Positions 16,987 to 27,477 of a stretch of DNA of 64,000 nt are shown here, in pieces. Where the stretch lies: contig CAIJXV010000102.1 of assembly GCA_903824675.1 (NCBI GenBank), forward strand, positions 1-64,000. Direction: 5' to 3'. The notes beneath the pieces were generated by a model. The model made no database searches and had not been told where the DNA came from. It saw nothing but the letters and a program-made list of their open reading frames with translations. Numbering within the stretch: the first letter of the stretch is position 1; each line of letters starts with the position of its first letter. A program made the translations under genes and the position numbers. Source of the DNA: an uncultured bacterium (lineage in GTDB: Bacteria > Verrucomicrobiota > Kiritimatiellia > CAIKKV01 > CAIJXV01).

Positions 16987-18804
16987 ATGAAGCTGAAATT
17001 ACGTTGGAATGGGGTCGTGTTGGCTCTGGTGATTTTCGGGGCGGTGACCGGCTCGGGGGGCGCATCCGATCGGGTGGCGGCGACGCTTAAAATTACAAGC
17101 TTCAACAGTTTGGTCGCCGATATCGGGACCGTTGCCACGTCCCTTCAGGCGGTTCCCCCCGGTATGACGATAGGGGACACACTTTCCAGTGTGATTGATC
17201 AACGCCTGGGGACCCTCGGCATGAAGGGCATTGACCGTGACTCGGCTTTGTATTTTTTTGTTTTAATTCCGGATTCCGGAGCGCCCCAGGTCCCGTCGGT
17301 TGTGAGCGTGATTCCGGTGACGGATCAAGGGACGGCTTTGCTGCAGGGGCTGTCGACTCGCTATGCGGAGACCAACTTCAACAAGGGCGTCTATCACTTT
17401 TTCGCGCAGGGCAGCGGCAGCGGGGAAGGGCCCGATGAACTGTATGCGTCCGTGGTGGGTTCATCGCTTATTTTGGCGCCCGTGCGGGAGGACGTTGTTC
17501 TCGTCGCGGCGCAAGCCGCCCATGGGGAATTGGGATTAACAGTTCCAGTGGTTCCCGGGACGATGCAGTTCGCCGTGGATCTGCCGGTGATGATTCCGCT
17601 CATGGAAAAAGCGCTGGCGGGCATGTCCAATGCCCTCCAGCAGGCGCACGAGAGGCAAACGATGCCGAATTCCAGCGCCCATCCGGACCAGATTCTCAGT
17701 CTGGAAGGACAATGGCTGTTACGCATGGCCCGCCAACTGAAGTCCGTTTCGTTCAGTTTGAGCGCCGATGCCCAAGCGATTCGGTTCGCCACCGATGTGG
17801 TCGTTCAGCCCGGCAGCAAACTGGAAGACATCACCCGGCATCTCAAGCCCGTTTCACCCCGCTATACGGCTCTTCTGCCGGCTGACAGTTTGGCGACGTA
17901 TGCCAGTGGCGGAATGAATGCGTGGGATGAAATGATGGATCCCTATCTCCGTTTTATGGATCAGATGAGAACGGCGATGGGCCAGGAGGCCACGAATGGA
18001 CTCGCCGCAATGTGCGAGACTTTGCGGGCCGCCAAAGGCTTGTATGCTGGCGATATGGCCGCCGGCATCTTTTATCGGGAAGACCGGAAAGGGTTGAGTT
18101 TTGTCGAATATGTGGCCGTCAAGGATGGCGTCAAAGCCCGCCAGTATATCGTTGATTCGGTCGCCAACTCAGCATCCACTTTCAGTAATGCAAACCCGGG
18201 CGTCAAAATATCCCTCGGCCAACCACGGATGTATAAAGGCACCGAGATCCTATCGGTTCGTTATGCGATCGATTCACAGGCCTTGATGTCTGCGATCGGT
18301 TCCACGCCGACGATGACGCCCCTCCTTCAGCGCTTGACCCATTTCACGGTTGAATTTGCCATTGTGAGCAACACGCTGGTGACTGCGGCCTTCTCTCCAC
18401 CCGCGATGGACGCGGCATTGGATCAGTTGAGTACCCCGGGCACAGCCTTGAATCAGGGACCTGTCTTTACGGCGTTGTGCCCGGAGGCCAATCCCGCACC
18501 GGTCAGTCTCTACACCCTCCGTCTGGTCAGCCTGTTGAAAGCCTTCCTCGCCCGCGCGGGACAGGTTGATTCGGCGCTGGTGTCCTCGCTTCCCGAAAGC
18601 ACCAGCGGGTTGGCGGGTTATACCTATCTGAAGGGGAATGAGGTGATCGGAGTTAATAACCTGGGGATGGCGGAACTCGCGACGATCCGCACCGCCGGGC
18701 CGATCCTGATGCGGCTGATGATGCAGGGTTTCGTGCCCCCGTCGGCCAAGCCCCCGCCCGTTCTTCCGCCTGCGACTCCTCCGGGCACTGCGGTTGCGCC
18801 ATAA
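16987..18804 (+). CDS. Exported protein of unknown function
   Basis: A 605-residue protein with a clear signal peptide (LRWNGVVLALVIFGAVTGSGGA). ATG 16987 lies five bases after AGGAG. The mature part looks like alternating alpha/beta sequence with repeats of the type 'A-x-Y-x-S-G-G-M-N-A-W' and 'L-L-P-A-D-S-L', reminiscent of DUF3352-like bacterial surface proteins. I cannot assign a family. The C-terminus is a proline/alanine-rich tail of about 30 residues. It would act in the periplasm or at the cell surface. A hairpin terminator lies 75 bases downstream, which ends this transcription unit before gap. Confidence 0.65.
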   Translation: MKLKLRWNGVVLALVIFGAVTGSGGASDRVAATLKITSFNSLVADIGTVATSLQAVPPGMTIGDTLSSVIDQRLGTLGMKGIDRDSALYFFVLIPDSGAPQVPSVVSVIPVTDQGTALLQGLSTRYAETNFNKGVYHFFAQGSGSGEGPDELYASVVGSSLILAPVREDVVLVAAQAAHGELGLTVPVVPGTMQFAVDLPVMIPLMEKALAGMSNALQQAHERQTMPNSSAHPDQILSLEGQWLLRMARQLKSVSFSLSADAQAIRFATDVVVQPGSKLEDITRHLKPVSPRYTALLPADSLATYASGGMNAWDEMMDPYLRFMDQMRTAMGQEATNGLAAMCETLRAAKGLYAGDMAAGIFYREDRKGLSFVEYVAVKDGVKARQYIVDSVANSASTFSNANPGVKISLGQPRMYKGTEILSVRYAIDSQALMSAIGSTPTMTPLLQRLTHFTVEFAIVSNTLVTAAFSPPAMDAALDQLSTPGTALNQGPVFTALCPEANPAPVSLYTLRLVSLLKAFLARAGQVDSALVSSLPESTSGLAGYTYLKGNEVIGVNNLGMAELATIRTAGPILMRLMMQGFVPPSAKPPPVLPPATPPGTAVAP

Positions 18805-18879
18805 TCGATTCACCGTGGATTACACCCGCGCACCGGCGGCCAGGCATTCATCGGCGATGGATCCGATGTTTTAGACCAC

Positions 18880-18909
18880 GAAATTCGACCCTGGCGAATT
18901 TCTTGTTTC
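18880..18909 (+). terminator. Probable intrinsic terminator after the exported protein gene
   Basis: GAAATTCG (18880-18887), loop ACCCTGG, CGAATTTC (18895-18902), then TTGTTTCT. An 8-bp perfect stem followed by a T-rich tract between two transcription units. Confidence 0.5.
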
Positions 18910-18961
18910 TGGATCAGCACGACGCATCAGGGCGGCCGTTTCCTATTCAAGGTTTCCGGGC

Positions 18962-18990
18962 TTGACGCCGGGGGGGGGAGGGGGTATAAA
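18962..18990 (+). promoter_or_regulatory. Promoter of the gap operon with a G-rich spacer
   Basis: TTGACG (18962-18967), a 17-base spacer made almost only of G, and TATAAA (18985-18990). The start would be near 18997, giving a leader of about 80 bases before ATG 19076. Position, spacing and hexamers all fit a strong sigma-70-type promoter for the glycolytic cluster. Confidence 0.65.
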
Positions 18991-19054
18991 AGACCCTTCT
19001 TTTTGCGAAAGGCATGAAGATTCCGGAGCGGGTTGGCCGCCCGGTGGTTTTTAA

Positions 19055-20149
<1,095 letters not shown>

Positions 20150-20175
20150 GCCGTTTCTGCGGAAAAGTATTGATC

Positions 20176-20216
20176 GATGCACGGGGCGGCCGCCGCGGTC
20201 CGCCCCGTGTGGCATC
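20176..20216 (+). promoter_or_regulatory. Strong hairpin between gap and pgk
   Basis: GATGC-ACGGGGCGG (20176-20189) pairs with CCGCCCCGT (20200-20208) and GCATC (20212-20216) across a ten-base loop. There is no T-run, so it is not a standard terminator. It could stabilise or process the gap transcript and set the gap/pgk expression ratio. Confidence 0.45.
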
Positions 20217-20233
20217 GGCAAGGAGCTGGAGCG

Positions 20234-21487
20234 ATGAGCAAGAAAACATTACGGGATGTGGTTTTAAAGGGTAAGCGCGTCATCATGCGGGTGGATTTCA
20301 ACGTCCCGCAGGACAAGGTGACGGGGGCCATTACCAATACCAAGCGGATTGAGGCGGCTCTGCCGTCCATCAAGTACGTGTTGGAGCAGGGAGCTTCGGT
20401 GGTCTTGATGAGTCACCTGGGACGGCCGGACGGGAAGGTGATCGCCAAGTTTTCCCTCAAACCGATTGCCGAAGCGCTTGAAAAATTATTGGGCAAGCCA
20501 GTCAAGTTTCTCACGGACTGTGTCGGTCCCGCGGTGGAGGCCGCCTGCGCTGCCGGCGCCGTCAAATCCGGCGACGTCATCCTGCTCGAAAATCTCCGGT
20601 TCCATATCGAGGAAGAGGGTAAGATCAAGAATGAGGACGGGACCTCCATCAAGGCGGATCCCAAGGCGGTCGAGGCGTTTCGCGCGAGCTTGAGCCGGTT
20701 GGGCGATGTCTATGTCAACGACGCCTTCGGCACGGCGCATCGCGCCCATTCTTCGATGGTCGGTGTGAATTTGCCGGAAAAAGTGGCGGGTTTTTTGATG
20801 GAAGCGGAACTGAAAGCATTTACGGCGGTTCTCAATAATCCGAAGAGACCTTTGCTGGCCATTCTCGGCGGCGCCAAAATCGCGGATAAAATTCCGCTGA
20901 TCAACAACCTCCTCGACACGGCCGATGAGATCATCATCGGGGGGGGCATGGCTTTTACCTTCAAGAAGGTGCTCGATAACATGGAGATTGGCGCCAGCCT
21001 TTTCGATGCGGAAGGCGCCAAGATGGTGAAAGACCTGATGGCCAAGGCTGCGGCCAAGAAGGTTAAAATTCACCTCCCCGTGGATTATATTTGTGCTGAT
21101 AAGTTTGCCGAAGATGCCCAGGTTATGTCGGCTGACGATGCGTCCGGAATCAAGGCCGGATGGCTGGGGCTGGATGTCGGCCCGAAATCAAACGCGATTT
21201 TCAGTGAGGCCATTGCCCGGGCCAAAACCATTGTCTGGAACGGTCCGGCAGGGGTGTTCGAATACGAAAAGTTTGCCACCGGTACGAAGGTCATGGCGGA
21301 TGCGATCGCCAAGGCGACGGCTTCCGGGGCCATCACGGTGGTCGGCGGCGGAGACACGGCGACCGCGGCAAAAAAATTCAAGGTGGTTGATAAGGTCACC
21401 CATTGTTCGACCGGCGGCGGGGCGAGTTTGGAATTCCTGGAAGGCAAGGTTCTTCCCGGAGTGGCGGCTTTAAGCGACAAGGCGTGA
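20234..21487 (+). CDS. pgk: Phosphoglycerate kinase
   Basis: A 417-residue monomeric kinase transferring phosphate between 1,3-bisphosphoglycerate and ADP. The signature RVDFNVPQ is near residue 20, the triose-binding SHLGRPDG segment follows, and the nucleotide domain carries [11 protein letters not shown] and the C-terminal [14 protein letters not shown] glycine-rich loop. ATG 20234 lies behind AGGAG at 20221. Its length matches the family. It follows gap after a hairpin-containing 84-base gap and is followed by tpiA at 35 bases. Confidence 0.97.
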   Translation: MSKKTLRDVVLKGKRVIMRVDFNVPQDKVTGAITNTKRIEAALPSIKYVLEQGASVVLMSHLGRPDGKVIAKFSLKPIAEALEKLLGKPVKFLTDCVGPAVEAACAAGAVKSGDVILLENLRFHIEEEGKIKNEDGTSIKADPKAVEAFRASLSRLGDVYVNDAFGTAHRAHSSMVGVNLPEKVAGFLMEAELKAFTAVLNNPKRPLLAILGGAKIADKIPLINNLLDTADEIIIGGGMAFTFKKVLDNMEIGASLFDAEGAKMVKDLMAKAAAKKVKIHLPVDYICADKFAEDAQVMSADDASGIKAGWLGLDVGPKSNAIFSEAIARAKTIVWNGPAGVFEYEKFATGTKVMADAIAKATASGAITVVGGGDTATAAKKFKVVDKVTHCSTGGGASLEFLEGKVLPGVAALSDKA

Positions 21488-21522
21488 TTCGCACGCCGAT
21501 ACTGAATGACAAGGAGAGAATC

Positions 21523-22284
21523 GTGGGACGCAAACCAATTATAGCGGGTAACTGGAAGATGAACAAGACGGCAACGGCAGCCAGTCCCCTGGCCACGGCC
21601 GTGGTCAAAGAGGTCGCCGGCGCCGAGGCTGAAGTGGTGTTGTGTCCGACCTTTATCGCGCTGGGTGCCGTTGCGGCGACGATCCGCGGAACGACGGTGA
21701 AATTAGGTGCACAGAATTTACATTGGGAAAAAGAAGGTGCGTTCACGGGTGAAATTTCCGCGGCCATGCTGACGGATATGGGGTGTACGCACGTGATCAT
21801 CGGCCATAGCGAGCGTCGGGCCTATTTTCACGAAACGGATGCCGATGTGAATCGCAAGACCCAGGCGGCGCTGGCCGCCGGCCTGACCCCGATTGTTTGC
21901 GTTGGCGAGACCCTGGAAGAGCGGGAATCCAACCGGATGGAGTCGGTGATTCGTCGTCAAGTTTTGGAAGGGTTGGCGGGGTTGGGGAGCGGCTTGGGTT
22001 CCGTGGTGGTGGCCTACGAGCCGGTCTGGGCGATCGGCACGGGGCGGACCGCCTCGCCTGCACAAGCCCAGGAAGTGCATGCCCTGATTCGCCGTCTCCT
22101 GGCCGAAATCGGCGGGCCGGCGGTGGCGCAAACGATCCGGATTCAATATGGGGGCAGCGTCAAGGCGGCCAATGCGGCTGAATTGTTCGCTCAACCGGAT
22201 ATCGATGGCGGTTTGATTGGCGGGGCGGCATTGGATGCGGCTTCGTTCGGAGCGATTGTCAAGGCCGCGCGAAGTAAGGCCTGA
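21523..22284 (+). CDS. tpiA: Triosephosphate isomerase
   Basis: A 253-residue TIM barrel. KPIIAGNWKMN gives the substrate-binding Asn/Lys pair, IIGHSERR the catalytic histidine, AYEPVWAIGTG the catalytic glutamate, and IQYGGSVKAANA plus GGLIGGAALD the phosphate-binding loops. The GTG start at 21523 is preceded by AAGGAGAGAA. An upstream in-frame extension overlaps pgk and is not needed. The gene is part of the gap-pgk-tpiA-secG order commonly seen in bacteria. Confidence 0.97.
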   Translation: MGRKPIIAGNWKMNKTATAASPLATAVVKEVAGAEAEVVLCPTFIALGAVAATIRGTTVKLGAQNLHWEKEGAFTGEISAAMLTDMGCTHVIIGHSERRAYFHETDADVNRKTQAALAAGLTPIVCVGETLEERESNRMESVIRRQVLEGLAGLGSGLGSVVVAYEPVWAIGTGRTASPAQAQEVHALIRRLLAEIGGPAVAQTIRIQYGGSVKAANAAELFAQPDIDGGLIGGAALDAASFGAIVKAARSKA

Positions 22285-22304
22285 TTTACGAGAAAGAGGA
22301 TACT

Positions 22305-22739
22305 ATGGGTTTTTTAAAGGTATTGCTGGTCGTGATTGAATTCTTCACGGCCTTGTTGCTGGTGGCCGTCATCCTGGTTCAAAAATCGAAAGATGAGGGA
22401 CTGGGATTGGCATTTGGTGCCGGGGTTGGAGAATCCTTGTTCGGATCGCGGGCGGGTAACGTGCTGACTCGGATTACCATCGTTTTAACCATGGTTTTCC
22501 TGCTGAACACCTTATTCCTCGGGATGGTCTCGACCAAGTCCAGGGGTGAACAGTCCGTGGTGGATCGCCTGCCGGCCCAACCGATGAATACTCAGCCGCT
22601 GTTGCCTGCGACCGCGCCGGCTTCCGACCAGAGTGCTCCGTCTGCAAGCCCGGCGCCTTATGTGCCTGTCGAAATGCCTGCGGCCTCAGGATCAGAGTCG
22701 GCTCCGACGGCGCCTGTGGTCCCGGCTCCCGCGCCTTGA
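22305..22739 (+). CDS. secG: Preprotein translocase subunit SecG
   Basis: A 144-residue inner-membrane protein of the SecYEG channel. Two transmembrane helices (about 4-24 and 53-75) flank the family signature QKSKDEGLGLAFGAG. A proline/alanine-rich tail of about 60 residues extends the usual ~75-residue SecG core. Linkage of secG to tpiA is a common gene order. The ribosome-binding site is GAGAAAGAGG. Just after the stop a nested inverted repeat may end the operon. Confidence 0.92.
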   Translation: MGFLKVLLVVIEFFTALLLVAVILVQKSKDEGLGLAFGAGVGESLFGSRAGNVLTRITIVLTMVFLLNTLFLGMVSTKSRGEQSVVDRLPAQPMNTQPLLPATAPASDQSAPSASPAPYVPVEMPAASGSESAPTAPVVPAPAP

Positions 22740-22744
22740 TGTCG

Positions 22745-22789
22745 TTCAACACTGCCCGACGGGATAAAGCCCGTCCGTAGAGTGTTGAA
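22745..22789. repeat. Nested inverted repeat after secG
   Basis: TTCAACACT (22745-22753) pairs with AGTGTTGAA (22781-22789), and inside it GACGGG (22758-22763) pairs with CCCGTC (22770-22775) around ATAAAG. The 45-base element sits 6 bases after the secG stop. It lacks a T-tract, so it may be a transcript-end stabiliser or a small palindromic repeat. Confidence 0.5.
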
Positions 22790-22968
22790 TGCCATGGGGC
22801 AAGGTCGATGGAAGGATGCCCTTGGTGCCGTCCATAATCCAGGGGAGCGAGAACGATCCCGAAAGCGATTCTGGTCCCCACCTGATGAAAGCTATCCCAC
22901 GCGTCAATCCACGTCTGCCGGTCGTGACCGAGTCCGACCCTTCGGCAGGACCGAGAACGCTCCGGATA

Positions 22969-24714
22969 ATGTCCCGCCCTTCAGCCTGGATCCAAATTTG
23001 GGTTCGGACGATAGTGATCGGCTGGGTCAGCCTTTCCCAACTCAAGGCTGAAGAATCAGTTTTTTATAGCGAAGCCTCCCGCATCTGCGGGTTTGATCCC
23101 GTTCGCGTAGTGGATGTGGCTTCGATTCTGGCCATTGGCAAGATTTACGAGGGACTTTACCAGGTTGCCTACCAGGATCGTCCCTACCGAGTTGAGCCGT
23201 GTCTGGCCGCCGCTTTGCCACAGGTTTCAGCTGACGGCCTGATCCTGACGATTCCCCTGCGACCGGGGATTCGATTCCAGGATGATCCCTGTTTCAAAGA
23301 GTTGGGCGGGCGCGGGCGGGAGATGACGGCTGAAGATTTTGTTTATGCCTTCAAGCGATTGGCGGATCCAGCCAACCGGTCGCCTGGCTTCGGTTTCTTC
23401 CGGGGACGATTGAAGGGCTTGGATGAATTTAGAGCCCGGATGGAGGCTGATCCGGCGGGGGGATATGGCTCATCCATTTCAGGCATTACCGCGCCCGACC
23501 GGCAGACCCTGCGCTTGGAACTGACGAGGCCCTGGCCACAGGCCTTGTGGGTGCTCAGCATGCACTTTACGTATGTTGTTCCACCGGAGGCCGTGGCCTA
23601 TTATGGGGATAACATCATTTATCATCCGGTGGGCACAGGCCCCTTCCGCTTGGCGGCCTGGCGGCCGAATTACCGGATGGAATTTGTCCGCAACCCCGAG
23701 TGGCAGCGGGAGGGACGGTTCGAGCCCCATCCGGACGATGTTCGCCAGGCCCAGCCGCTATTGGATCGGGTGGTGCAATATGTGATTGGCGATCCTTCGA
23801 CGCAGTGGATGTTGTTTTTGAAAGGCCGGTTGGATGTGTCGGGTATTGCCCGCGATCAATGGGATGCGGTCGTCACACCCGAGGGAGAACTCCAGCCGGA
23901 ATTTGCAGAACGGGGTTGGCGGTTGTATCGGGCGCCCGCCTCGGACATCTCCTATATCGGCATGAACTATGATGATCCGGTATTGGGAACCAATCGTTAT
24001 TTGCGTCAAGCCCTTAGCGCTGCTTTTGATCGCGACCTGTGGGGGAAATTTTTCGGCGCCCGGATTCTCCCCGCTGCGGGGCCGCTGCCTCCGGATATTG
24101 AAGGTTATCGTCCCGGTCGGACCGGACCGCCGGATCTCGATCGAGCGCGCGAACTTCTGGCGCTGGCGGGTTATCCCGGCGGGCGTGATCCCGCAACGGG
24201 GCGTCGTTTGCAATTGTCCCTCGACTTGGGCTCGACCGATCCGGAAGTTCGCGAAGCGGTGGAATTACTGGTCGATTTCATGGCGCGGGTCGGGATTTCA
24301 ATCCAGCCATCCTATTATAACTGGCCGGTTTTTCTAGCCCGGATCGAGAGAGGGGACAGTCAGATGTTCTGGCTCAGTTGGTTGGCTGATTATCCAGACC
24401 CGGAAAACTTTCTTCAGCTTTTTTATGGGCCGAACGCATCGCCGGGGGTGAATCGCAGCAATTTTCGGGACCCTGCCTATGACCGGGATTATGAGGCGAT
24501 GATGGTTTTGCCGCCTGGCCTTGAGCGTCAACCGGTGATTGCCCGGATGATGGACCGTTTGCAAGAGGAAAGTCCCTGGCTTTTTCTTCATCATCGGGTG
24601 AACGCAACGGTTGTCCAGCCCTGGGTGACTAATTGGCGGCCCCATGATTTTCCCTATGGTCTTTTCAAGTATTACGGGGTCGATCCGGCCGTTCGTCGGA
24701 GAAGAGCGCCATGA
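22969..24714 (+). CDS. Oligopeptide-type ABC transporter substrate-binding protein (family 5)
   Basis: A 581-residue solute-binding protein of the SBP_bac_5/OppA family. After a modest signal-like N-terminus (WVRTIVIGWVSLSQLKA) come family features: IYEGLYQ, TAEDFVYAFKRLADP, the GTGPFRL motif, INYDDP-like GMNYDDPV, RQALSAAFDR and LSWLADYPDPENF. It captures peptides or related solutes in the periplasm. The start is uncertain: the frame is open from 22789, with ATG options at 22885 and 22969 and no clear ribosome-binding site. I prefer 22969 because it places the hydrophobic segment close to the N-terminus. The 3' end overlaps the permease gene by four bases. Confidence 0.85.
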   Translation: MSRPSAWIQIWVRTIVIGWVSLSQLKAEESVFYSEASRICGFDPVRVVDVASILAIGKIYEGLYQVAYQDRPYRVEPCLAAALPQVSADGLILTIPLRPGIRFQDDPCFKELGGRGREMTAEDFVYAFKRLADPANRSPGFGFFRGRLKGLDEFRARMEADPAGGYGSSISGITAPDRQTLRLELTRPWPQALWVLSMHFTYVVPPEAVAYYGDNIIYHPVGTGPFRLAAWRPNYRMEFVRNPEWQREGRFEPHPDDVRQAQPLLDRVVQYVIGDPSTQWMLFLKGRLDVSGIARDQWDAVVTPEGELQPEFAERGWRLYRAPASDISYIGMNYDDPVLGTNRYLRQALSAAFDRDLWGKFFGARILPAAGPLPPDIEGYRPGRTGPPDLDRARELLALAGYPGGRDPATGRRLQLSLDLGSTDPEVREAVELLVDFMARVGISIQPSYYNWPVFLARIERGDSQMFWLSWLADYPDPENFLQLFYGPNASPGVNRSNFRDPAYDRDYEAMMVLPPGLERQPVIARMMDRLQEESPWLFLHHRVNATVVQPWVTNWRPHDFPYGLFKYYGVDPAVRRRRAP

Positions 24715-26051
24715 AAAGTGATCTTGCCCGATATATCGGCCGCCGATTGGTGCAAATGATCCCGACCCTCCTGGGCGTAATTTTGGTGACCTTTATCCTG
24801 TTCAATGTCGTCGGGGGGAGCCCGGCGACTCAAGTCTTGGGGAAAAGTGCAGGCGTTCGTGATTTGGATGATTATGATCGGCAGCGTGGGTTTGATCGGC
24901 CCCTGTTCTGGGGAGCATGGGCCAAGACACGACTTTTTAACTCGGGCCAATGGGGAAAAATTGCGTCTGGCCTTTGGCGAGGAGAAGGATTGGAGTGGGG
25001 GGAGAGAGAAGACGGATTCCCCTTGAAAGTGCGACGACAGGTTGTCCTGCCTCTGGCTTTCGATCCGGTTCCAGGAACGCGGTATCGTTGGGAGATTGAC
25101 GGACAGCTGACCCCGGGGGCTACGGCCGAACTGGTCTGCCTTGAGGGGGGGCGCGAAATCGGGCGGCAGAATTTCCCGGAGGGAGCGGGACGGGTCCGGT
25201 TGGATTTCACGACTCCACCGGAAAGCCGCTCCATGAGTTTCGAGATACGGGTCTCGAGTGGGATGGTGGAGTTGAAAATGCCGATTTTACGGCGCGCGTT
25301 GCCGCATCCCTGGGATTCGCAGCTCTATTATTACCTGGCCCACCTCGTTCGCTTGGATTTTGGGGAATCCGTATCAACCCATCAAAAGGTCAGTCGTCTA
25401 CTGCTGGACGGGTTGGGGCCATCGCTCGCCTTGGCCATTCCTATCTTTTTGATCAGCCTGACGGTTTCTGTGGCCTTGGCGTTGTTGTGTGCCTACACGC
25501 GCGACCGGTGGCCCGACCGGGTGATCGTGGTGACCGCGGTTGCGTTGATGAGCATCAATTATCTGGTCTGGATAGTACTGGGCCAATATGGACCGGCCTA
25601 TCGCTGGGGGTGGTTCCCGATCTGGGGCTTTGAATCATGGCGAAATCTCGTGTTGCCGGTTTGGATCGGAGTTTTATCGGGACTGGGAACGCATGTCCGG
25701 TTTTACCGGACCGTGATGTTGGATGAGATTCACCGGGATTATGTGCGGACCGCATTTGCCAAGGGATTAAATGAAAGGCAGGTCTTGTTCGGTCATGTCC
25801 TGAAAAATGCCGCGGTACCGATCATCACCAATGCGGTGATGGCGATTCCGTTTTTATATACCGGGAATCTATTGTTGGAGAGCTTTTTCGGAATCCCGGG
25901 CTTGGGCGGGATTAGTGTGAACGCGATCAATTCCTCGGATTTCGATGTGATCCGTGCGGTGGTCTTGATCGGCGCGGTTCTCTATGTAACGGCCAATCTG
26001 GTCGCCGACCTCTGTTATGCCTGGGTCGATCCACGGGTGAGGCTCGGATGA
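24711..26051 (+). CDS. ABC transporter permease (OppB/YejB-like) with a large periplasmic insertion
   Basis: A 446-residue inner-membrane permease. TM1 (MIPTLLGVILVTFILFNVVGG) is followed by an insertion of about 150 residues. The insertion includes a beta-rich stretch (LPLAFDPVPGTRYRWEIDGQL, then VRLDFTTPPESRSMSFEIR) that ordinary OppB proteins (~310 residues) lack. After it come YYYLAHLVRLDFGES and the usual five membrane segments with the ABC-ATPase-contacting EAA loop (RTAFAKGLNERQVLFGHVLKNA). Start and stop are coupled (ATGA) to both neighbours. With its partners it imports oligopeptide-like solutes. No ATPase genes accompany it. Confidence 0.88.
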   Translation: MKSDLARYIGRRLVQMIPTLLGVILVTFILFNVVGGSPATQVLGKSAGVRDLDDYDRQRGFDRPLFWGAWAKTRLFNSGQWGKIASGLWRGEGLEWGEREDGFPLKVRRQVVLPLAFDPVPGTRYRWEIDGQLTPGATAELVCLEGGREIGRQNFPEGAGRVRLDFTTPPESRSMSFEIRVSSGMVELKMPILRRALPHPWDSQLYYYLAHLVRLDFGESVSTHQKVSRLLLDGLGPSLALAIPIFLISLTVSVALALLCAYTRDRWPDRVIVVTAVALMSINYLVWIVLGQYGPAYRWGWFPIWGFESWRNLVLPVWIGVLSGLGTHVRFYRTVMLDEIHRDYVRTAFAKGLNERQVLFGHVLKNAAVPIITNAVMAIPFLYTGNLLLESFFGIPGLGGISVNAINSSDFDVIRAVVLIGAVLYVTANLVADLCYAWVDPRVRLG

Positions 26052-27034
26052 CAACGCTTACTGAAAACTCTGAGATGACACCCGGTCTGCGTACCCTGCT
26101 ACGTCGGTTGTGGGGGGAACGACGGGCTCGCTGGTGCCTGGCGGCGGTGGCGATATTTGTCCTGGCGGCGGCCTATGGTGAGGGGGTTTACCGGTATGCC
26201 CAATGGCGGGATGAGACGCCCGGGTATCAGAAGACCAACTTGTCAGAACGATATTTGCCGCCCAGTCCATTCCGAGATCCTTTCGGTCAAGCCCGGCGGG
26301 CCGGGGCACAGACTGTGTGGCAAATCACGGTCGGCGGACTTCAGGCCCTGGCGCATCATCCCCTGGGAACGGATAATTTGGGACGGGACGTGTTTCAACG
26401 CTTGGTTCAGGGGGCGCGGATTGCATTTCTGGTCGGGGTGGTGACAGCCCTGATCGCGATTCCCATCGGTGCCTTATTGGGTTGCCTGGCCGGTTATTTC
26501 GGGGGGCGGACAGATGATGTCATTGTCTGGTTGTATTCCACCGTTGCCTCCATGCCCGGACTGTTGTTTATTCTGGCGATTGCCCTGGTCGTGGGCAAAG
26601 GATTGTTGGGCGTCTATTTGGGGATTGGGTTGACGACTTGGGTGAGCCTCTGCCGCTTGATGCGGGCGGAAGTGCTGAAGCACCGCGACCGGCCTTATGT
26701 GGTTGCCGCCCAGGCCCTGGGGTTGGGGCCGATGCGAATCCTGTTTCGTCATATTCTCCCGAATGTTTTTCACCTGGTGATCATCACCTTTTCCCTGCGA
26801 TTTCCGGCGGCGGTGGGGACCGAGGTGTTTTTGAGCTTTTTGGGCATTGGTGTTCAGGGCGAGCCGTCTTGGGGTGTTATGATCAGCAATGCCCGTCTGA
26901 GGTTATGGCAGGGCATGTGGTGGGAAATGACCTTTGTCACGCTGGCTATTTTTGCGGTGGTTCTGGCCTTTAATCTTTTGGGGGATGCCCTCCGGGATGC
27001 CCTGGATCCCAGGTTGCGCGTCCGGGATAATTAA
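26048..27034 (+). CDS. ABC transporter permease (OppC/YejE-like)
   Basis: A 328-residue permease that pairs with the preceding one. An N-terminal membrane helix (CLAAVAIFVLAAAYGEGVY) precedes an extended segment, then LGTDNLGRDVFQRLVQGARI, the conserved OppC family entry into the core. The EAA loop is VAAQALGLGPMRILFRHILPN, and the protein ends with ALRDALDPRLR. Its ATG overlaps the upstream stop by four bases. This is the last gene of the three-gene importer unit; the ATP-hydrolysing subunits must be encoded elsewhere. Confidence 0.92.
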   Translation: MTTLTENSEMTPGLRTLLRRLWGERRARWCLAAVAIFVLAAAYGEGVYRYAQWRDETPGYQKTNLSERYLPPSPFRDPFGQARRAGAQTVWQITVGGLQALAHHPLGTDNLGRDVFQRLVQGARIAFLVGVVTALIAIPIGALLGCLAGYFGGRTDDVIVWLYSTVASMPGLLFILAIALVVGKGLLGVYLGIGLTTWVSLCRLMRAEVLKHRDRPYVVAAQALGLGPMRILFRHILPNVFHLVIITFSLRFPAAVGTEVFLSFLGIGVQGEPSWGVMISNARLRLWQGMWWEMTFVTLAIFAVVLAFNLLGDALRDALDPRLRVRDN

Positions 27035-27072
27035 TGGCTGTTGCGTAAAACACGAATGAGAAGGGGGCCACG

Positions 27073-27477
27073 ATGTCTTCGATTCAGCATATTGCGTTCA
27101 ATTGCAGTGACATCCAGCGCATGGAACAATTCTATTCCCGGCATTTTGGATTTAAACGCGTAAGGGTTTTTAACCGGGGAAAACCGGATGAGTTTCTCAT
27201 GCTGCGATTGAAATCAACCTGCCTTGAATTATTTAAAGCACCGGTCTCCAATCCTTCCGTATCCCCTCCGGATGCGTCCATCGGATTTAAACATTTGGCC
27301 TTTGAGGTTGAGGATCTTGACGCGACGATTCAAAAGTTGCAGGCCGACGGTATCCATCCGGATCCGGTCATCAATTGCTCTTCGATTATTCCCGGCATGA
27401 AAGTTTGTTTTTTTGTTGATCCGAATGGGACCCGCCTCGAATTAATGCAGGGCTATGAAGATGAAGTTGATTCTTGA
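27073..27477 (+). CDS. VOC/glyoxalase family protein
   Basis: A 134-residue vicinal oxygen chelate protein, one complete pair of beta-alpha-beta-beta-beta modules. The metal-ligand positions are visible as H7 (QHIAFNCSD), the glutamate in CLELF, H74 (FKHLAFEV) and E in RLELMQGY, which is the classical H/E/H/E set. The family includes glyoxalase I, dioxygenases and epimerases, so the reaction cannot be chosen. It follows the transporter after 38 bases and may share its transcript. Confidence 0.85.
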   Translation: MSSIQHIAFNCSDIQRMEQFYSRHFGFKRVRVFNRGKPDEFLMLRLKSTCLELFKAPVSNPSVSPPDASIGFKHLAFEVEDLDATIQKLQADGIHPDPVINCSSIIPGMKVCFFVDPNGTRLELMQGYEDEVDS

